A DNA stretch of 64,000 nucleotides, taken from NCBI RefSeq assembly GCF_017303315.1, contig NZ_JAFKOI010000005.1, forward strand, positions 1-64,000. Direction: 5' to 3'. Made by a program: the position numbers and the translations under genes. The DNA comes from Bacillus sp. NTK071 (GTDB taxonomy: Bacteria > Bacillota > Bacilli > Bacillales > Guptibacillaceae). This document shows, in pieces, positions 1-9,126 of this stretch; within the stretch, counting starts at the first letter, position 1; each line of letters opens with the position of its first letter. The notes beneath the pieces are model-generated. The model did no database searches, had not been told where the DNA came from, and saw only the letters and a program-made list of their open reading frames with translations.

Positions 1-74
1 TCTCCGCTCGACTTGCATGTATTAGGCACGCCGCCAGCGTTCGTCCTGAGCCAGGATCAAACTCTCCGATAGAA
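1..74 (-). rRNA. rrs: 16S ribosomal RNA, 5' end only
   Basis: Read on the reverse strand, the first ~70 bases carry the universal 16S 5' end, including the 27F primer site (AGAGTTTGATCCTGGCTCAG) and the following conserved GACGAACGCTGGCGGCGTGC block. The gene runs leftward out of the window, so only its first ~70 nucleotides are present. The 5' boundary is set by comparison with Bacillus 16S and may be off by a few bases. Confidence 0.97.
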
Positions 75-202
75 AGCTTAATCTAGCTTTTAAAACAATT
101 TGCTTCCGTAGAAACAACTACTTACATGGCGTTTCGTTCAGTTTTCAAAGATCGATTTGTTTCTTTCAATCTATCAAGCTCGGTTTGTTTCGCCGAGTGA
201 CA
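75..202 (-). other. rRNA operon leader with boxA-like element
   Basis: This is the transcribed leader ahead of 16S. It holds a boxA-like antitermination sequence (TCTTTGAAAACTGAAC on the reverse strand, about 137-153) and a small hairpin (CTCGG/CCGAG arms, 179-197). Both are usual in Bacillus rrn leaders. Confidence 0.7.
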
Positions 203-208
203 ACTACT

Positions 209-237
209 ATCTTATCAACACTTCATTAACTTGTCAA
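209..237 (-). promoter_or_regulatory. rRNA operon sigma-A promoter
   Basis: The reverse strand shows TTGACA (232-237), a 17-base spacer and TAAGAT (209-214). An A/T-rich tract just upstream (238-260) resembles an UP element. The expected start point is near 202, leaving a ~128-base leader before 16S. Confidence 0.75.
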
Positions 238-348
238 TAACTTTTTAAAATCGTTTTTGCAAGCAACATTGTTGTTCCGAAGTGACAAGATTCATCTTAC
301 CATCCCTATTTAGCTTCGTCAACTATTATTCCAAAATAATTTATTGTT

Positions 349-370
349 ACCTCTACAAACATGTAGAGGT
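349..370 (-). terminator. hairpin downstream of ktrB
   Basis: Nine-base arms ACCTCTACA/TGTAGAGGT lie ten bases past the ktrB stop. The following tract is A/T-rich but not a clean U-run, so this is a probable rather than certain terminator. Confidence 0.5.
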
Positions 371-379
371 AGTTTTAAG

Positions 380-1744
380 TCATCCTGTTAAAACCTCTTC
401 TTCAGGATATCTGATTTTAGGAGTCTTCTTTGATGCGAAAATAAAGGCGAGTGTTAATGGTCCTAGTTTACCTACCATCATAATCATAATTAATGTCACT
501 TTTCCTATAACATCAAGGTGAGTTGTTAACCCCATTGAAAGTCCAACTGTTCCAAATGCTGAAACAACTTCATAAAGATTAACCATGAATGAAGATTCTT
601 GAGTTAATTCAAGAATAAAAACTCCTATGAATACTATACCTGTTGATATCACTGTTATAGCAAGCGCCTTGATGACAATCGTAAAAGCTAGCGTTTTGTG
701 GAAGACTGTAATTTCATTCTTTCCCTTTAGGAAAGTATTAACTGATAGAAGCATAGCAATAAAGGTTGTTAATTTAATTCCACCACCAGTTGAGGCGCTA
801 CCTGCACCTATAAACATTAAACAAACTGTAAAGAAGAGTGATGCTTCCTCCATACTGCCGATATCAACCGAATTAAATCCAGCTGTTCTAGGAGATACTG
901 CTTGAAAGAATGCCCCCCACCCTTTTCCTACAGCATTAAGTGGACCAAGTGTTGCAGGATTATTCCATTCTAGAGTAAGAATGACAACAAAAGCTATTAC
1001 ATTTATTACCACAGTCCCAACCACCATAAGCTTTGTATGCAAGCTTAAATGCCGGAAGTGTTTTTTTTCTTTTAGATCTATTAAAACAGTGAAACCTATT
1101 CCCCCAAGAATAAATAGTAATGGAATTGTTATATTCACCACCGGATCACTTACATATGCTGATAAACTATCGGCCCATATTGAGAAGCCGGCATTATTGT
1201 ATGCAGAAATGGAATGAAAGATAGCAGCATATATTCCGTTACCTACTCCGTAGATCGGAATCCAACTGACAGAAAGGATGACTGCTCCAATAACTTCAAT
1301 TAATAGAGAGAAGATAAAAAGGTTCCTTACGAGATTAATGACTCCTCCCAACCCCTTTTGGTTCAGTGACTGAGAAATCAATAACCTTTGAGAGACCCCG
1401 ATTTTCTTTCCAATTAGAATAAATATGACTACTGCAAAAGACATAATTCCCAGACCACCAACTTGAATGAGCAACAAAATAACGATTTCACCAAACATCG
1501 TATAAGTAGAACCAGTATCCACAACGACAAGGCCAGTGACTGTAATAGCTGATATGGCTGTGAACCAAGAGTCCAACCACGTGACAGAATTAGTTGTAGC
1601 CTGTGGAAGCTTTAACAATATCGTCCCTAACGTACTAACAATAAGGAAAAGAAAGAGTAAAGTACGAGGTGGATTCAGTAATGGTTTGGCAAGTTTCAAA
1701 TTTAGCCCTTCTTCCTTTATAAAGAATCGTTTAAAATAGCCCAC
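380..1744 (-). CDS. ktrB: Ktr-type potassium channel subunit KtrB
   Basis: Polytopic membrane protein of the TrkH/KtrB superfamily, about 450 residues as usual. The four selectivity-filter loops are recognisable in order: TVTGL (residues 68-72), NNAGF, RTAGFNS and FGTVGLS. The C terminus (RYPEEEVLTG) resembles Bacillus KtrB. The family forms the membrane pore for K+ uptake with a cytoplasmic nucleotide-binding ring (KtrA/KtrC), which is not encoded in this window. The GTG start has no clear ribosome site; a TTG at 1699 behind GAAGAAGGG is an alternative. A second paralogue lies at 43970-45319. Confidence 0.88.
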   Translation of the reverse strand: MGYFKRFFIKEEGLNLKLAKPLLNPPRTLLFLFLIVSTLGTILLKLPQATTNSVTWLDSWFTAISAITVTGLVVVDTGSTYTMFGEIVILLLIQVGGLGIMSFAVVIFILIGKKIGVSQRLLISQSLNQKGLGGVINLVRNLFIFSLLIEVIGAVILSVSWIPIYGVGNGIYAAIFHSISAYNNAGFSIWADSLSAYVSDPVVNITIPLLFILGGIGFTVLIDLKEKKHFRHLSLHTKLMVVGTVVINVIAFVVILTLEWNNPATLGPLNAVGKGWGAFFQAVSPRTAGFNSVDIGSMEEASLFFTVCLMFIGAGSASTGGGIKLTTFIAMLLSVNTFLKGKNEITVFHKTLAFTIVIKALAITVISTGIVFIGVFILELTQESSFMVNLYEVVSAFGTVGLSMGLTTHLDVIGKVTLIMIMMVGKLGPLTLAFIFASKKTPKIRYPEEEVLTG

Positions 1745-1804
1745 TTAACATTAAGTACACTTGCTAAATGTTATAACGAATACAACAGTAAGAAGAACAA
1801 AATA

Positions 1805-1829
1805 AAAAACACAGGGGCGCTGTGTTTTT
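1805..1829. terminator. hairpin between ktrB and CHY gene
   Basis: Arms AAAAACACAG/CTGTGTTTTT with a five-base loop. A/T tracts on both sides allow it to work in either direction; it lies downstream of the CHY zinc finger gene. Confidence 0.6.
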
Positions 1830-1848
1830 ACAAGACTCTGTCCCTTGA

Positions 1849-1901
1849 AATTTGCATTACTCTACCAAAGATAAGTTACACCTTATAATGTTATGCAAAT
1901 T
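1849..1901. repeat. inverted repeat in the 1745-1987 gap
   Basis: AATTTGCAT (1849-1857) is mirrored by ATGCAAATT (1893-1901). No gene explains it. The rest of the 243-base gap holds the terminator-like hairpin at 1805-1829 and nothing else I can identify. Confidence 0.4.
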
Positions 1902-1987
1902 GCCCTCTGCTTTCAAAGAACTACCTTCACTCTCTTATGAATGAGATAATAATACATCGAAGCATCAGAACAAGTAAAGAACATTAT

Positions 1988-2320
1988 TTATTTGTTTTGG
2001 ATATGAAAATACAAGTGTTGATGAAGCTTACACCCTGTATTAAAGTTTGCTTTACAGTAGGGACATTGCGAATCAGAAGACAGATATTCATGAACGGTCA
2101 TTTCCGTTTTGCACTTTCCACATACTATGGCTTTCTCATTAAACTTGTCCGTTGGCCAAACTTTAACTTCATGATTCGCAGTTTCTTCATGGCATGTAAT
2201 ACAAGGATAATATTCCTTACAACAATAGAACTTGATTGCAATAATATCTAATTGAGTATGATAATGTTCACATCGCGTTTCGTCATCGTAAATCTTTCCT
2301 TTAACCTGAATAGAATTCAT
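1988..2320 (-). CDS. CHY zinc finger family protein
   Basis: A 110-residue protein with many paired Cys/His ligands: RCEHYHT near residue 17, FYCCKEYYPCITCHEE in the middle, CGKCK, and CPYCKANFNTGCKLHQH at the end. This spacing is that of the CHY-type zinc finger seen in small stand-alone bacterial proteins and in eukaryotic Hot13 and Pirh2. It should bind several zinc ions; the cellular role in bacteria is not known. AGGGAG precedes the ATG by a normal distance. It lies upstream of ktrB on the same strand but separated by a hairpin, so it is probably a single-gene unit. Confidence 0.8.
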   Translation of the reverse strand: MNSIQVKGKIYDDETRCEHYHTQLDIIAIKFYCCKEYYPCITCHEETANHEVKVWPTDKFNEKAIVCGKCKTEMTVHEYLSSDSQCPYCKANFNTGCKLHQHLYFHIQNK

Positions 2321-2393
2321 TTTTAAATCTCCCTATGCCCTAATCTTGAACCTAGTAGTAGCAAACCATTTATGACAATCGATGTTAACTATA

Positions 2394-2714
2394 TTAACGA
2401 TGTAGAAAGGTAGCAGTTGACCTAAAACGCTTTAACTGTTCTTCTCTCATACATATTTTACACAAAGAATACCCTTTGTTCTTTCTTATAACATCACTCA
2501 TATTCAAAAGCTCCTCAAGATCATCTGAACATATTTTCTCTACTTTCGTTCTTGCTCCATGATCTTTCTCTCGCCATAGTGTCCGACAATCTGCTGTATG
2601 AATTTTGTTGTATCCAGGATCCGAACCTTTAAAATGATTGAAAACATATCCCTCGGGATTTAGTTGATGCCAACCTAAATAGCGCTCTTCATTTTCCTTG
2701 AAAATACTGATCAT
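2394..2714 (-). CDS. unknown 106-residue protein with Cys/His pairs
   Basis: I do not recognise the family. The protein is soluble, with no signal or membrane segment. It has an HTADC motif (residues 39-43) and a later CKIC pair (about 85-88), a spacing that could hold one metal ion in the manner of Ada-type or nuclease-associated zinc sites. AGGAGG stands ahead of the ATG, so the gene is very likely real. It lies between the CHY protein and a membrane protein on the same strand, with 73 bases to the CHY gene. Confidence 0.6.
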   Translation of the reverse strand: MISIFKENEERYLGWHQLNPEGYVFNHFKGSDPGYNKIHTADCRTLWREKDHGARTKVEKICSDDLEELLNMSDVIRKNKGYSLCKICMREEQLKRFRSTATFLHR

Positions 2715-2780
2715 GGTTCAGCCTCCTAATGTTTCATCACTAAACCATGTTCTCTACGCCTAGCACTAAGCCTCTTTACA

Positions 2781-3614
2781 TTATATTACATTTTTATTTA
2801 ATTTTTTTATCCAAATGTTATTTGTCGCTATAATGAAAAAGTACGAAGATAACGTAATAACGAAAAGAATAGGATAAATATAACCATTAGGCACATGAAG
2901 AGTACCGATTTTAACTAAGTAGTAGTCAAAAAGAGTGAACACCAAAAGAAATCCTATTACACTGTACCTTCTAATATATACGGCTAGAACAAGAAACAAG
3001 GACTTACATAAGATTAATAAAGTAGAGTATGCAATATTATCTCTGAAGCTGTTCTCAAACCATCCTACCTGAAAGTAGAAGTCTGGAATGGCTAGGAACA
3101 ATACAAGAATTCCATTAGAAAGAAAAAATACAAGAGAAAAATATAGCGCAACAAATCGAATAAAAGTAAAGTGGAGAATCAGTCCATAAAACGATTTAAC
3201 AAGAACGAATGTAAGGAATAGAAAGATTCCCGTATAATACGTACGCCACCAGTTATGGTCATAAATGTTTAAGTTGATAAAAAGCTCCTCAATCCCAATG
3301 AAAAGGATGACAAGTGAAAGAATGCCCTTCAAACGTACTTGATAAGCTGTTACTAGAATAGCTGCAGCCGGGACCGCAAAGGCTTGTGAAGACAAATCTC
3401 CTAAAATGCTGTCATATACTACAATGGATAGGAGATGAGGTTTATAGGTATAACTATCCAAGAGGATTAAAATGATATATTCAAATACATAGGCTAAGCC
3501 AGCGATAAAAAAGTAATGCGTTAAATAAGATAAGTCTTTTGTGCTAATAAAAATCGAAATAAGCACTCCTATACTTACAACTGTTAACAAAAGATATGGA
3601 ATATAATTCGCCAT
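2781..3614 (-). CDS. polytopic membrane protein, unknown function
   Basis: Very hydrophobic protein with about eight or nine predicted membrane spans and short loops. It resembles the uncharacterised multi-span membrane proteins common in spore formers, but I cannot name the family. The frame is open upstream to a GTG at 3674. I place the start at the ATG at 3614 because GGTGA stands four bases before it, giving 277 residues; no ribosome site precedes the earlier start. No enzyme or transporter motif is visible. Confidence 0.6.
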   Translation of the reverse strand: MANYIPYLLLTVVSIGVLISIFISTKDLSYLTHYFFIAGLAYVFEYIILILLDSYTYKPHLLSIVVYDSILGDLSSQAFAVPAAAILVTAYQVRLKGILSLVILFIGIEELFINLNIYDHNWWRTYYTGIFLFLTFVLVKSFYGLILHFTFIRFVALYFSLVFFLSNGILVLFLAIPDFYFQVGWFENSFRDNIAYSTLLILCKSLFLVLAVYIRRYSVIGFLLVFTLFDYYLVKIGTLHVPNGYIYPILFVITLSSYFFIIATNNIWIKKLNKNVI

Positions 3615-3778
3615 TTTTTCACCATTTCTAATCATCATGAGTTTAGATATTGGTTCTGCTGATGAATACTTCACTATTCATTAGTGTATCCATCTTTTCT
3701 TCTTTTTAAGAGCACAATTAAGCCAGTTTCATTTGTTAACAATTTGGGTAAGAAGTAATTGACTATTTGAATAAAAAA

Positions 3779-3801
3779 AGAATGAGGATGTCCCTCATTC
3801 T
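3779..3801 (-). terminator. terminator of MFS transporter gene
   Basis: AGAATGAGG/CCTCATTCT arms followed on the reverse strand by seven T. It overlaps the stop codon of the transporter gene. Confidence 0.85.
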
Positions 3802-4972
3802 AAGCATAACTTGTTTTTGTTTTAGACATTTTCCTATCGAAGAACATATAAGCAATTATAACAACGCATCCAACTAGAGACATGTACCCCATCAAGCTAT
3901 ATAAAGCAGAACCAGAAGCTTCTTCAAAGATTATGCCTCCGAACAATGAACCTAATATTCCAGATAAACCGAAAAAGACAGAGATAAATAACAAATGGCC
4001 CGTAGCTTGCAGATTTGCAGGAACCAACTTAGTCACATACTGGAAGGCCGAAACGTAAAACACACCAAATGTAACACCATGAAGCACCTGCATAAGAATT
4101 GCTCCTATTGGACCAGTAACATAAGCAAGGATGATCCATCTTAGTGTATATAACAAACCTGCGATTAAAATAAAAACTACTTCATTATATCTTCTAAACC
4201 AATATTGGCTTGTAGCAAAAATGACCGCTTCACTTGCGACAGCTACAAACCACGCAAATCCAATTTGTGACTCATTGCCTCCAAGCTCAGTTAAATAGAT
4301 TCCAATAAAACTATCATTTGCCCTGTGAGGAATTGTCAAAAACATGATCGCAGCAAGAAAGAAAAGAAATCTCGGATTCTTACCTATCCTTATTGCATCC
4401 AACACAGTCACTGGTTTGTTATCCGTCTTTACATCTGAAATTTTAACTGCTGTTAAAAATGCAATTGTAATCATAAATAAGAAAGGAAGTAGGATGTATT
4501 CAATTCCAGCTAAAGAAAAAAACTGACCGATAAGAAGAGTGGAGAAAGCGAATCCGATCGATCCCCAAGTTCGTATACTTCCAAAACTCTTATTAAAGCG
4601 GTCAGCCGTTTTGACAGCAAGGCTATCGCCAAGCGCTCCTGTTGGAGACATGAAAACATAGAAAAAAGCTGCTGAAAATAATATAAATATGTAGCTTTGA
4701 CTTGTGAGAAGGAAGACGCTAACAATAAATACACCAATCAACGTAACTAGTAGTACCTTTTTAATCGTTCCAGTTTTGTCGCTAATGTAGCCCCAGAATG
4801 GCTGGGCGAGAATAGCAGATAGTGGTCCGATAGCAAGGATGGAGCCGATTTTGGATTCAGACATACCAGAATGTTGAAAATAGACAGGCATATAACTAAT
4901 TATGATTGTGTTTGAAGCATGGAAAAAGAATAAAAATAAACTAAGATAGAAAACCGAATCCCTTTTTTTCAT
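3800..4972 (-). CDS. MFS transporter (MFS_1-like / LacY-like group)
   Basis: Twelve-span major facilitator protein, about 390 residues. The first cytoplasmic loop carries GYISDKTGTIKK, a form of the family signature between helices 2 and 3. The N terminus (MKKRDSVFYLSLFLFFFHAS) and overall layout match the LacY/NupG-like MFS_1 group of Bacillus, whose substrates are mostly undefined. The frame is open to 5011, but AGAGAGGTG precedes the ATG at 4972, which I take as the start. It stands alone between a membrane protein and a divergent histidine kinase, so the substrate cannot be inferred from context. Confidence 0.82.
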   Translation of the reverse strand: MKKRDSVFYLSLFLFFFHASNTIIISYMPVYFQHSGMSESKIGSILAIGPLSAILAQPFWGYISDKTGTIKKVLLVTLIGVFIVSVFLLTSQSYIFILFSAAFFYVFMSPTGALGDSLAVKTADRFNKSFGSIRTWGSIGFAFSTLLIGQFFSLAGIEYILLPFLFMITIAFLTAVKISDVKTDNKPVTVLDAIRIGKNPRFLFFLAAIMFLTIPHRANDSFIGIYLTELGGNESQIGFAWFVAVASEAVIFATSQYWFRRYNEVVFILIAGLLYTLRWIILAYVTGPIGAILMQVLHGVTFGVFYVSAFQYVTKLVPANLQATGHLLFISVFFGLSGILGSLFGGIIFEEASGSALYSLMGYMSLVGCVVIIAYMFFDRKMSKTKTSYA

Positions 4973-5186
4973 TTCGAGAGCACCTCTCTCTTTAGCAAAT
5001 GGTGTTCTCAATTACTCTATAGCATACCCAAAGCAATAGCAATGTCTTCTATTTATAAATAAGCCTGTCTTTCGCCACCAAACTACACTTTTTTCATATT
5101 TACTAACATTTTTAAGAGTGGATATGAATATCCTGTAGAAATATCCAATTTAGTGCTCATTTAAAAGCAGATAATGGGGGATTTCT

Positions 5187-6269
5187 ATGGAAAAAGGAAA
5201 TGACTTAGCTACTTCGAATATAGAATTAATTTTTCATCATCTTTCAGACCTCATTTTTCAAATTCGTGTTGTTGATGTTCATCATTATGAAATTGAAGCT
5301 GTGAACGAAGCTTATTTATCCAATTATAATACCTCTAAAAATGATCTTTCAGGTAGGAGAATAGAAGAATTTCTTGGAGTCAATCAAGGTCTACAAGCGA
5401 TAAAGCGATTTCAAGAAGCGATTTTTCACAAAAAAACCATTCGATTTGAAGAAGGATACTCCTTCCCTAAGCAAGGATATAGAGTGTTCGACATAACGCT
5501 AGTTCCAATTGTAGAAGATGGTACTATTTCAAAACTTATAGGAGCCGCAAAGGATATTACTGAAAAACGATTAAATGAAGAACAAATTGCTCAATCGGAC
5601 AAATTATCTGTAGTTGGACAGCTCGCCGCAGGAATTGCTCATGAGTTACGAAATCCACTAACTTCATTAAAAGGTTTCTTGAAACTCATAGATAATAAAA
5701 ATACGGATATAGAGGTTGAGCGCTACATTCAAGTAATGGATTCTGAATTTCATAGAATAGAACAGATTATTGATGAGTTTCTTATTCTAGCGAAACCTAA
5801 TAAGTCTAATTTCACTCATGAGATGCTTGATCAGCTGTTAGATGAGGTCATTGAACTCCTGAATGGCCAGGCGAACATGAAATCAATTATCTTAAAAAAA
5901 GACTATTCTCCGATGCTCTCCCACGTATATGGTGAAAGCAATCAATTAAAGCAGGTTTTCATTAATTTAATTAAAAACGCCATTGAAGCTATACCTAAGG
6001 AAAATACTAATGGAGAAATTAGGATTGATGCTAAGGAATTCGAGGATAAATTAATGGTTAACATCATTGATAACGGAACAGGAATAACGGAATCAGAACT
6101 TGCGAAACTCGGCTCCCCCTTTTTTACAACAAAGAAGAATGGAACCGGACTCGGCCTTGCCATATGTAAACGAATTATTAATAAGCATAATGGAGATTTA
6201 GAAATTACAAGTAAGCATGGAGAAGGTACAAGAGTTTCAATTACTCTCCCAAGAAGCCCTTCACTTTAA
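5187..6269 (+). CDS. orphan PAS-domain sensor histidine kinase
   Basis: Soluble kinase of 360 residues without membrane segments. A PAS domain covers about residues 15-127. The HisKA dimerisation domain has the H-box AAGIAHELRNPLTSLKGF with the phosphorylated His at 152. The ATPase domain shows the N-box NLIKNAIEA, G1 DNGTGI and G2 NGTGLGL. The H-box with LTSLKGF is the form found in Bacillus sporulation kinases feeding Spo0F. No response regulator is adjacent, which also fits phosphorelay input. A GGGGGA ribosome site precedes the ATG. The signal for the PAS domain is unknown. A membrane-bound kinase with a similar H-box lies at 15985-17226. Confidence 0.88.
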   Translation: MEKGNDLATSNIELIFHHLSDLIFQIRVVDVHHYEIEAVNEAYLSNYNTSKNDLSGRRIEEFLGVNQGLQAIKRFQEAIFHKKTIRFEEGYSFPKQGYRVFDITLVPIVEDGTISKLIGAAKDITEKRLNEEQIAQSDKLSVVGQLAAGIAHELRNPLTSLKGFLKLIDNKNTDIEVERYIQVMDSEFHRIEQIIDEFLILAKPNKSNFTHEMLDQLLDEVIELLNGQANMKSIILKKDYSPMLSHVYGESNQLKQVFINLIKNAIEAIPKENTNGEIRIDAKEFEDKLMVNIIDNGTGITESELAKLGSPFFTTKKNGTGLGLAICKRIINKHNGDLEITSKHGEGTRVSITLPRSPSL

Positions 6270-6289
6270 CCCCCTTTTAACGGGGGTTA
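6267..6289 (+). terminator. terminator after histidine kinase
   Basis: TAACCCCC/GGGGGTTA arms directly after the kinase stop. The U-run is short. The hairpin also covers the stop of the convergent hydrolase. Confidence 0.6.
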
Positions 6290-7158
6290 TGTACATCTAC
6301 TTGATATGTAGTCTGAGCAATTAACCAATTCTTCACTTCTTGATTGACTTCAACAGGTTTTTGCCAGTGGAGCACATGTCCAGTCTCTGGTATTGCGCTA
6401 ATTCGACAATCACCTTTTAATTCAGCCCTTAATAGATCGGCACCTTCGCTTCTTATAGCTTCTGCTTCAGGAGGCTGTGTTGCTCTCAAGAGGTACACCG
6501 GTGCGTCTACTTCGCTCAGTACTTCACGAAATGGATTCATGTACATTGCCTTCATAATCGCACGTACTGTTTCTTCACTTGCTTTCATTCTAACTTGGTT
6601 ATTTTCAATAGTCATATCAGCATGAACCATTTGCTCTATTGCACTACTCCATCTACCAATTTCTACTCTTTTCTTGTCTTCATATTCTTTTATTGAACTA
6701 AATTGATTTCCATTTACCCATTCGGACATTTCCTCCAACAAATCTTCAAGTGTTGTGGATGGATCATCTGAAAGTTCAACATACCCTCCATCTAGCATGA
6801 CGATACCATTTACCATGTGTGGATATCGCTTACTATAATGGAGTGCTATGGCAGCTCCCCACGAATGACCAAGAATATATACTGGAGAATTACTTACGCA
6901 AGAAACGAAGTTATGAACCCAATCAGACATTGAATCATAAAAGTAGGATTGTTCATCATTAAAACCAGTCGTTTTCCCATGTCCAGGAAGATCAATAGAC
7001 ATTAGATGAAAATCCTTTTTAAGAAATTCAGCCATTTCATTAAATCCTAAGGCATTGTTAGTCAAACCGTGGAGACAAAGCACATGGGGGTTCGCTGCGT
7101 CTCCCCATTTGACACCATGTACGTTTTTTCCAAATACCTTAATATCAAACTCCTTCAT
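6277..7158 (-). CDS. alpha/beta hydrolase
   Basis: A 293-residue alpha/beta-hydrolase-fold protein. The oxyanion-hole segment is LCLHGLTNN, the nucleophile elbow is GHSWGAA (Ser near residue 98), and a late GHVLHW motif supplies the catalytic His. No signal peptide, so it acts in the cytoplasm. It belongs to the broad esterase/lipase-like group of Bacillus and the substrate cannot be deduced. AAAGGGTGA precedes the ATG. It converges on the kinase gene and is divergent from the acetyltransferase at 7268. Confidence 0.85.
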   Translation of the reverse strand: MKEFDIKVFGKNVHGVKWGDAANPHVLCLHGLTNNALGFNEMAEFLKKDFHLMSIDLPGHGKTTGFNDEQSYFYDSMSDWVHNFVSCVSNSPVYILGHSWGAAIALHYSKRYPHMVNGIVMLDGGYVELSDDPSTTLEDLLEEMSEWVNGNQFSSIKEYEDKKRVEIGRWSSAIEQMVHADMTIENNQVRMKASEETVRAIMKAMYMNPFREVLSEVDAPVYLLRATQPPEAEAIRSEGADLLRAELKGDCRISAIPETGHVLHWQKPVEVNQEVKNWLIAQTTYQVDVHNPR

Positions 7159-7267
7159 GCTATCACCCTTTCATTTATCCATAATTAACCTATTCGACTA
7201 GGAGGAATCATTCCCTTTACCTAGAAATGAGTTTGTTAAGAAATACTAACGCATCAGGAGGTATAAG

Positions 7268-7786
7268 ATGGAAATAAGAAAAGCTGTAGTAGAGGATGCT
7301 TCCGAAATTGCAAATGTTCATGTAAACAGTTGGAGAACGACATACCAGCGCCTTATTCCTGATGATTATCTAGCTTCATTAGATATTCAAATTCGTGAAG
7401 CTCGGTGGCGAAAATCCTTAGAAGAAGGAAATACTATATTTGTCGTTGTAAATTATGAAAATAGTATCGTAGGTTTTGCAAATGGTGGGGAAAATAGAAA
7501 TGCGAACTACCCTTATGACAGTGAACTTTATGCGATTTACATGTTAGAAGAAGCACAACGACAAGGAGCAGGTAGTCAGTTAATTGCTCATGTTGCAGAA
7601 CACTTAATAGAGGAAGGGTTTCAGTCTATGCTTGTTTGGGTGCTGAATGGTAACCCAGCTGCCCAATTCTACGAACATTTACATCCAATTCGGATTGCAG
7701 AAGAAGAGGTTACAATTGGCGGTAAAACATTAAAGGAAACAGCATTCGGCTGGGATGATTTAAATACACTGGTTAGAAACAACTAA
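7268..7786 (+). CDS. GNAT family N-acetyltransferase
   Basis: A 172-residue single-domain acetyltransferase. The N terminus (IRKAVVEDASEIANVHVNSW) is typical of the family. The acetyl-CoA pyrophosphate loop is AQRQGAGSQL, preceded by the beta strand ELYAIYM, and the last strand contains NPAAQFYEHL. The acceptor substrate is unknown. CAGGAGG is seven bases before the ATG. It is a single-gene unit closed by a hairpin at 7801. Confidence 0.87.
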   Translation: MEIRKAVVEDASEIANVHVNSWRTTYQRLIPDDYLASLDIQIREARWRKSLEEGNTIFVVVNYENSIVGFANGGENRNANYPYDSELYAIYMLEEAQRQGAGSQLIAHVAEHLIEEGFQSMLVWVLNGNPAAQFYEHLHPIRIAEEEVTIGGKTLKETAFGWDDLNTLVRNN

Positions 7787-7800
7787 ATGGATAAACATTG

Positions 7801-7827
7801 AAAAAGCCGTGGTTTTCACGACTTTTT
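7801..7827. terminator. bidirectional terminator
   Basis: AAAAAGCCGTG/CACGACTTTTT arms with a T-rich tail on both strands, between the converging acetyltransferase and mtnE genes. Confidence 0.75.
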
Positions 7828-7845
7828 CTTTTTGAACTTTCTGAT

Positions 7846-9018
7846 TCAAAAAAGATCTAGCGTTTTGATTCGTTCTACAGCTTCTTTAAGTCGGTCTTCA
7901 GATGTGAGTAGTCCTACTCTGACATACCCTTCACCATATTCTCCGAAGCCATTACCTGGTGCGACTACGATTTGCACGTTCTCCAATAGATAGTCTGCGA
8001 ATTGTTCTGAAGTAAAGCGATCAGGTACCTTTAACCAGGCAAAGAATGACCCTGATGGTGAAGTGACATTCCATCCAATTTCATGTAATCCATGAATAAG
8101 GACATTCCGTCTCGATTCATATGTAGCACGAAGTTCCTCGACACACTCTTGCGAACCAAGTAGCGCCTCTGCAGCTGCCTCTTGAACCGCACTAAACAGA
8201 CTAACATAGAAATGGTCCTGCAAAAGATTAATACTATCAACAACAGATGGGTTACCAACTGCGAACCCTACACGCCACCCTGCCATGTTGTAAGTCTTCG
8301 AAAGCGTATAAATTTCAATCCCAATATCCTTTGCTCCTTCAGTTTCAAGAAAACTCATCGGACGTTTCCCATCAAATCCAATCGCCCCATAAGCAAAATC
8401 ATGTACAACGCATAAATCTTGCTGGTTGGCGAATGCCACTGTCTCATTGAAAAAAGCTTCGGTCGCTTGAGCGGCAGTGGGGTTATTAGGATAATTCAAG
8501 AACATCAGCTTCGCGCTCGCAAGTATTTCATCAGGTATGGCTCCATAGTCTGGTAGAAAGTCATTTTGCTCTAATAGTGGCATCATATGCATATCTGCTT
8601 CAGCCATTGATACGCCAGACCAGTAATCGGGATAGCCTGGATCGGGAACTAATGCAACATCTCCTTGGTTCAGTAAGCACTGACTAACTTCAACAAGCCC
8701 TGCCTTTCCACCAAATAAGACTGCTACTTCTGTTTCCGGATCAAGGTCGACATCAAACTCTCGCTTATAAAAATCGGCTATAGCTTTTTTTAAAAAAGGC
8801 TGCCCTCGAAATGGCGGATATTTGTGATAAGCAGGCTTTTCAGCAGCAGCCTGTAATGATTCGATAATATGTGGCGGTGTAGGCTGATCAGGATTTCCTT
8901 GTCCTAGATTAATAATGTCATATCCTGCCTCAACATAGCGGTTCACTTTCCCAGCAAGCTTAGCAAAAAATTGTTCCGGCAAACGCTTGAGAGCATCTGA
9001 AGCCTGAAACTGTTTCAT
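7846..9018 (-). CDS. mtnE: PLP-dependent aminotransferase of methionine salvage (MtnE)
   Basis: Class I/II aminotransferase, 390 residues. It has the substrate loop GQGNPDQPTPP, the cofactor motif NYPNNPT, the HDFAYG segment and the PLP Schiff-base lysine in LSKTYNMAGWR (Lys241). The N terminus closely follows B. subtilis MtnE (YkrV), which transaminates 2-keto-4-methylthiobutyrate to methionine. The divergent neighbour is MtnU, as in B. subtilis, which supports the call. A TTG two codons upstream is possible; the ATG at 9018 gives the usual N terminus. No S-box is present in the 108-base gap to mtnU. Confidence 0.83.
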   Translation of the reverse strand: MKQFQASDALKRLPEQFFAKLAGKVNRYVEAGYDIINLGQGNPDQPTPPHIIESLQAAAEKPAYHKYPPFRGQPFLKKAIADFYKREFDVDLDPETEVAVLFGGKAGLVEVSQCLLNQGDVALVPDPGYPDYWSGVSMAEADMHMMPLLEQNDFLPDYGAIPDEILASAKLMFLNYPNNPTAAQATEAFFNETVAFANQQDLCVVHDFAYGAIGFDGKRPMSFLETEGAKDIGIEIYTLSKTYNMAGWRVGFAVGNPSVVDSINLLQDHFYVSLFSAVQEAAAEALLGSQECVEELRATYESRRNVLIHGLHEIGWNVTSPSGSFFAWLKVPDRFTSEQFADYLLENVQIVVAPGNGFGEYGEGYVRVGLLTSEDRLKEAVERIKTLDLF

Positions 9019-9126
9019 GGTCAATCACATCCTGTTAAAATTTTCGTGAAATTCTAGTAATTTATGTTATCTTGGATACACAATCATGTAAAGCAAATTT
9101 TCTAAAAGTTTGAGGAGGTCGTTGGG

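Noticed and set aside
282-521. Forward open frame at the end of ktrB
   Set aside because: It is antisense to ktrB and the following hairpin and has no ribosome site.
9019-9126. SAM riboswitch (S-box) between mtnE and mtnU
   Set aside because: The 108-base gap is too short and lacks the conserved S-box core sequences.
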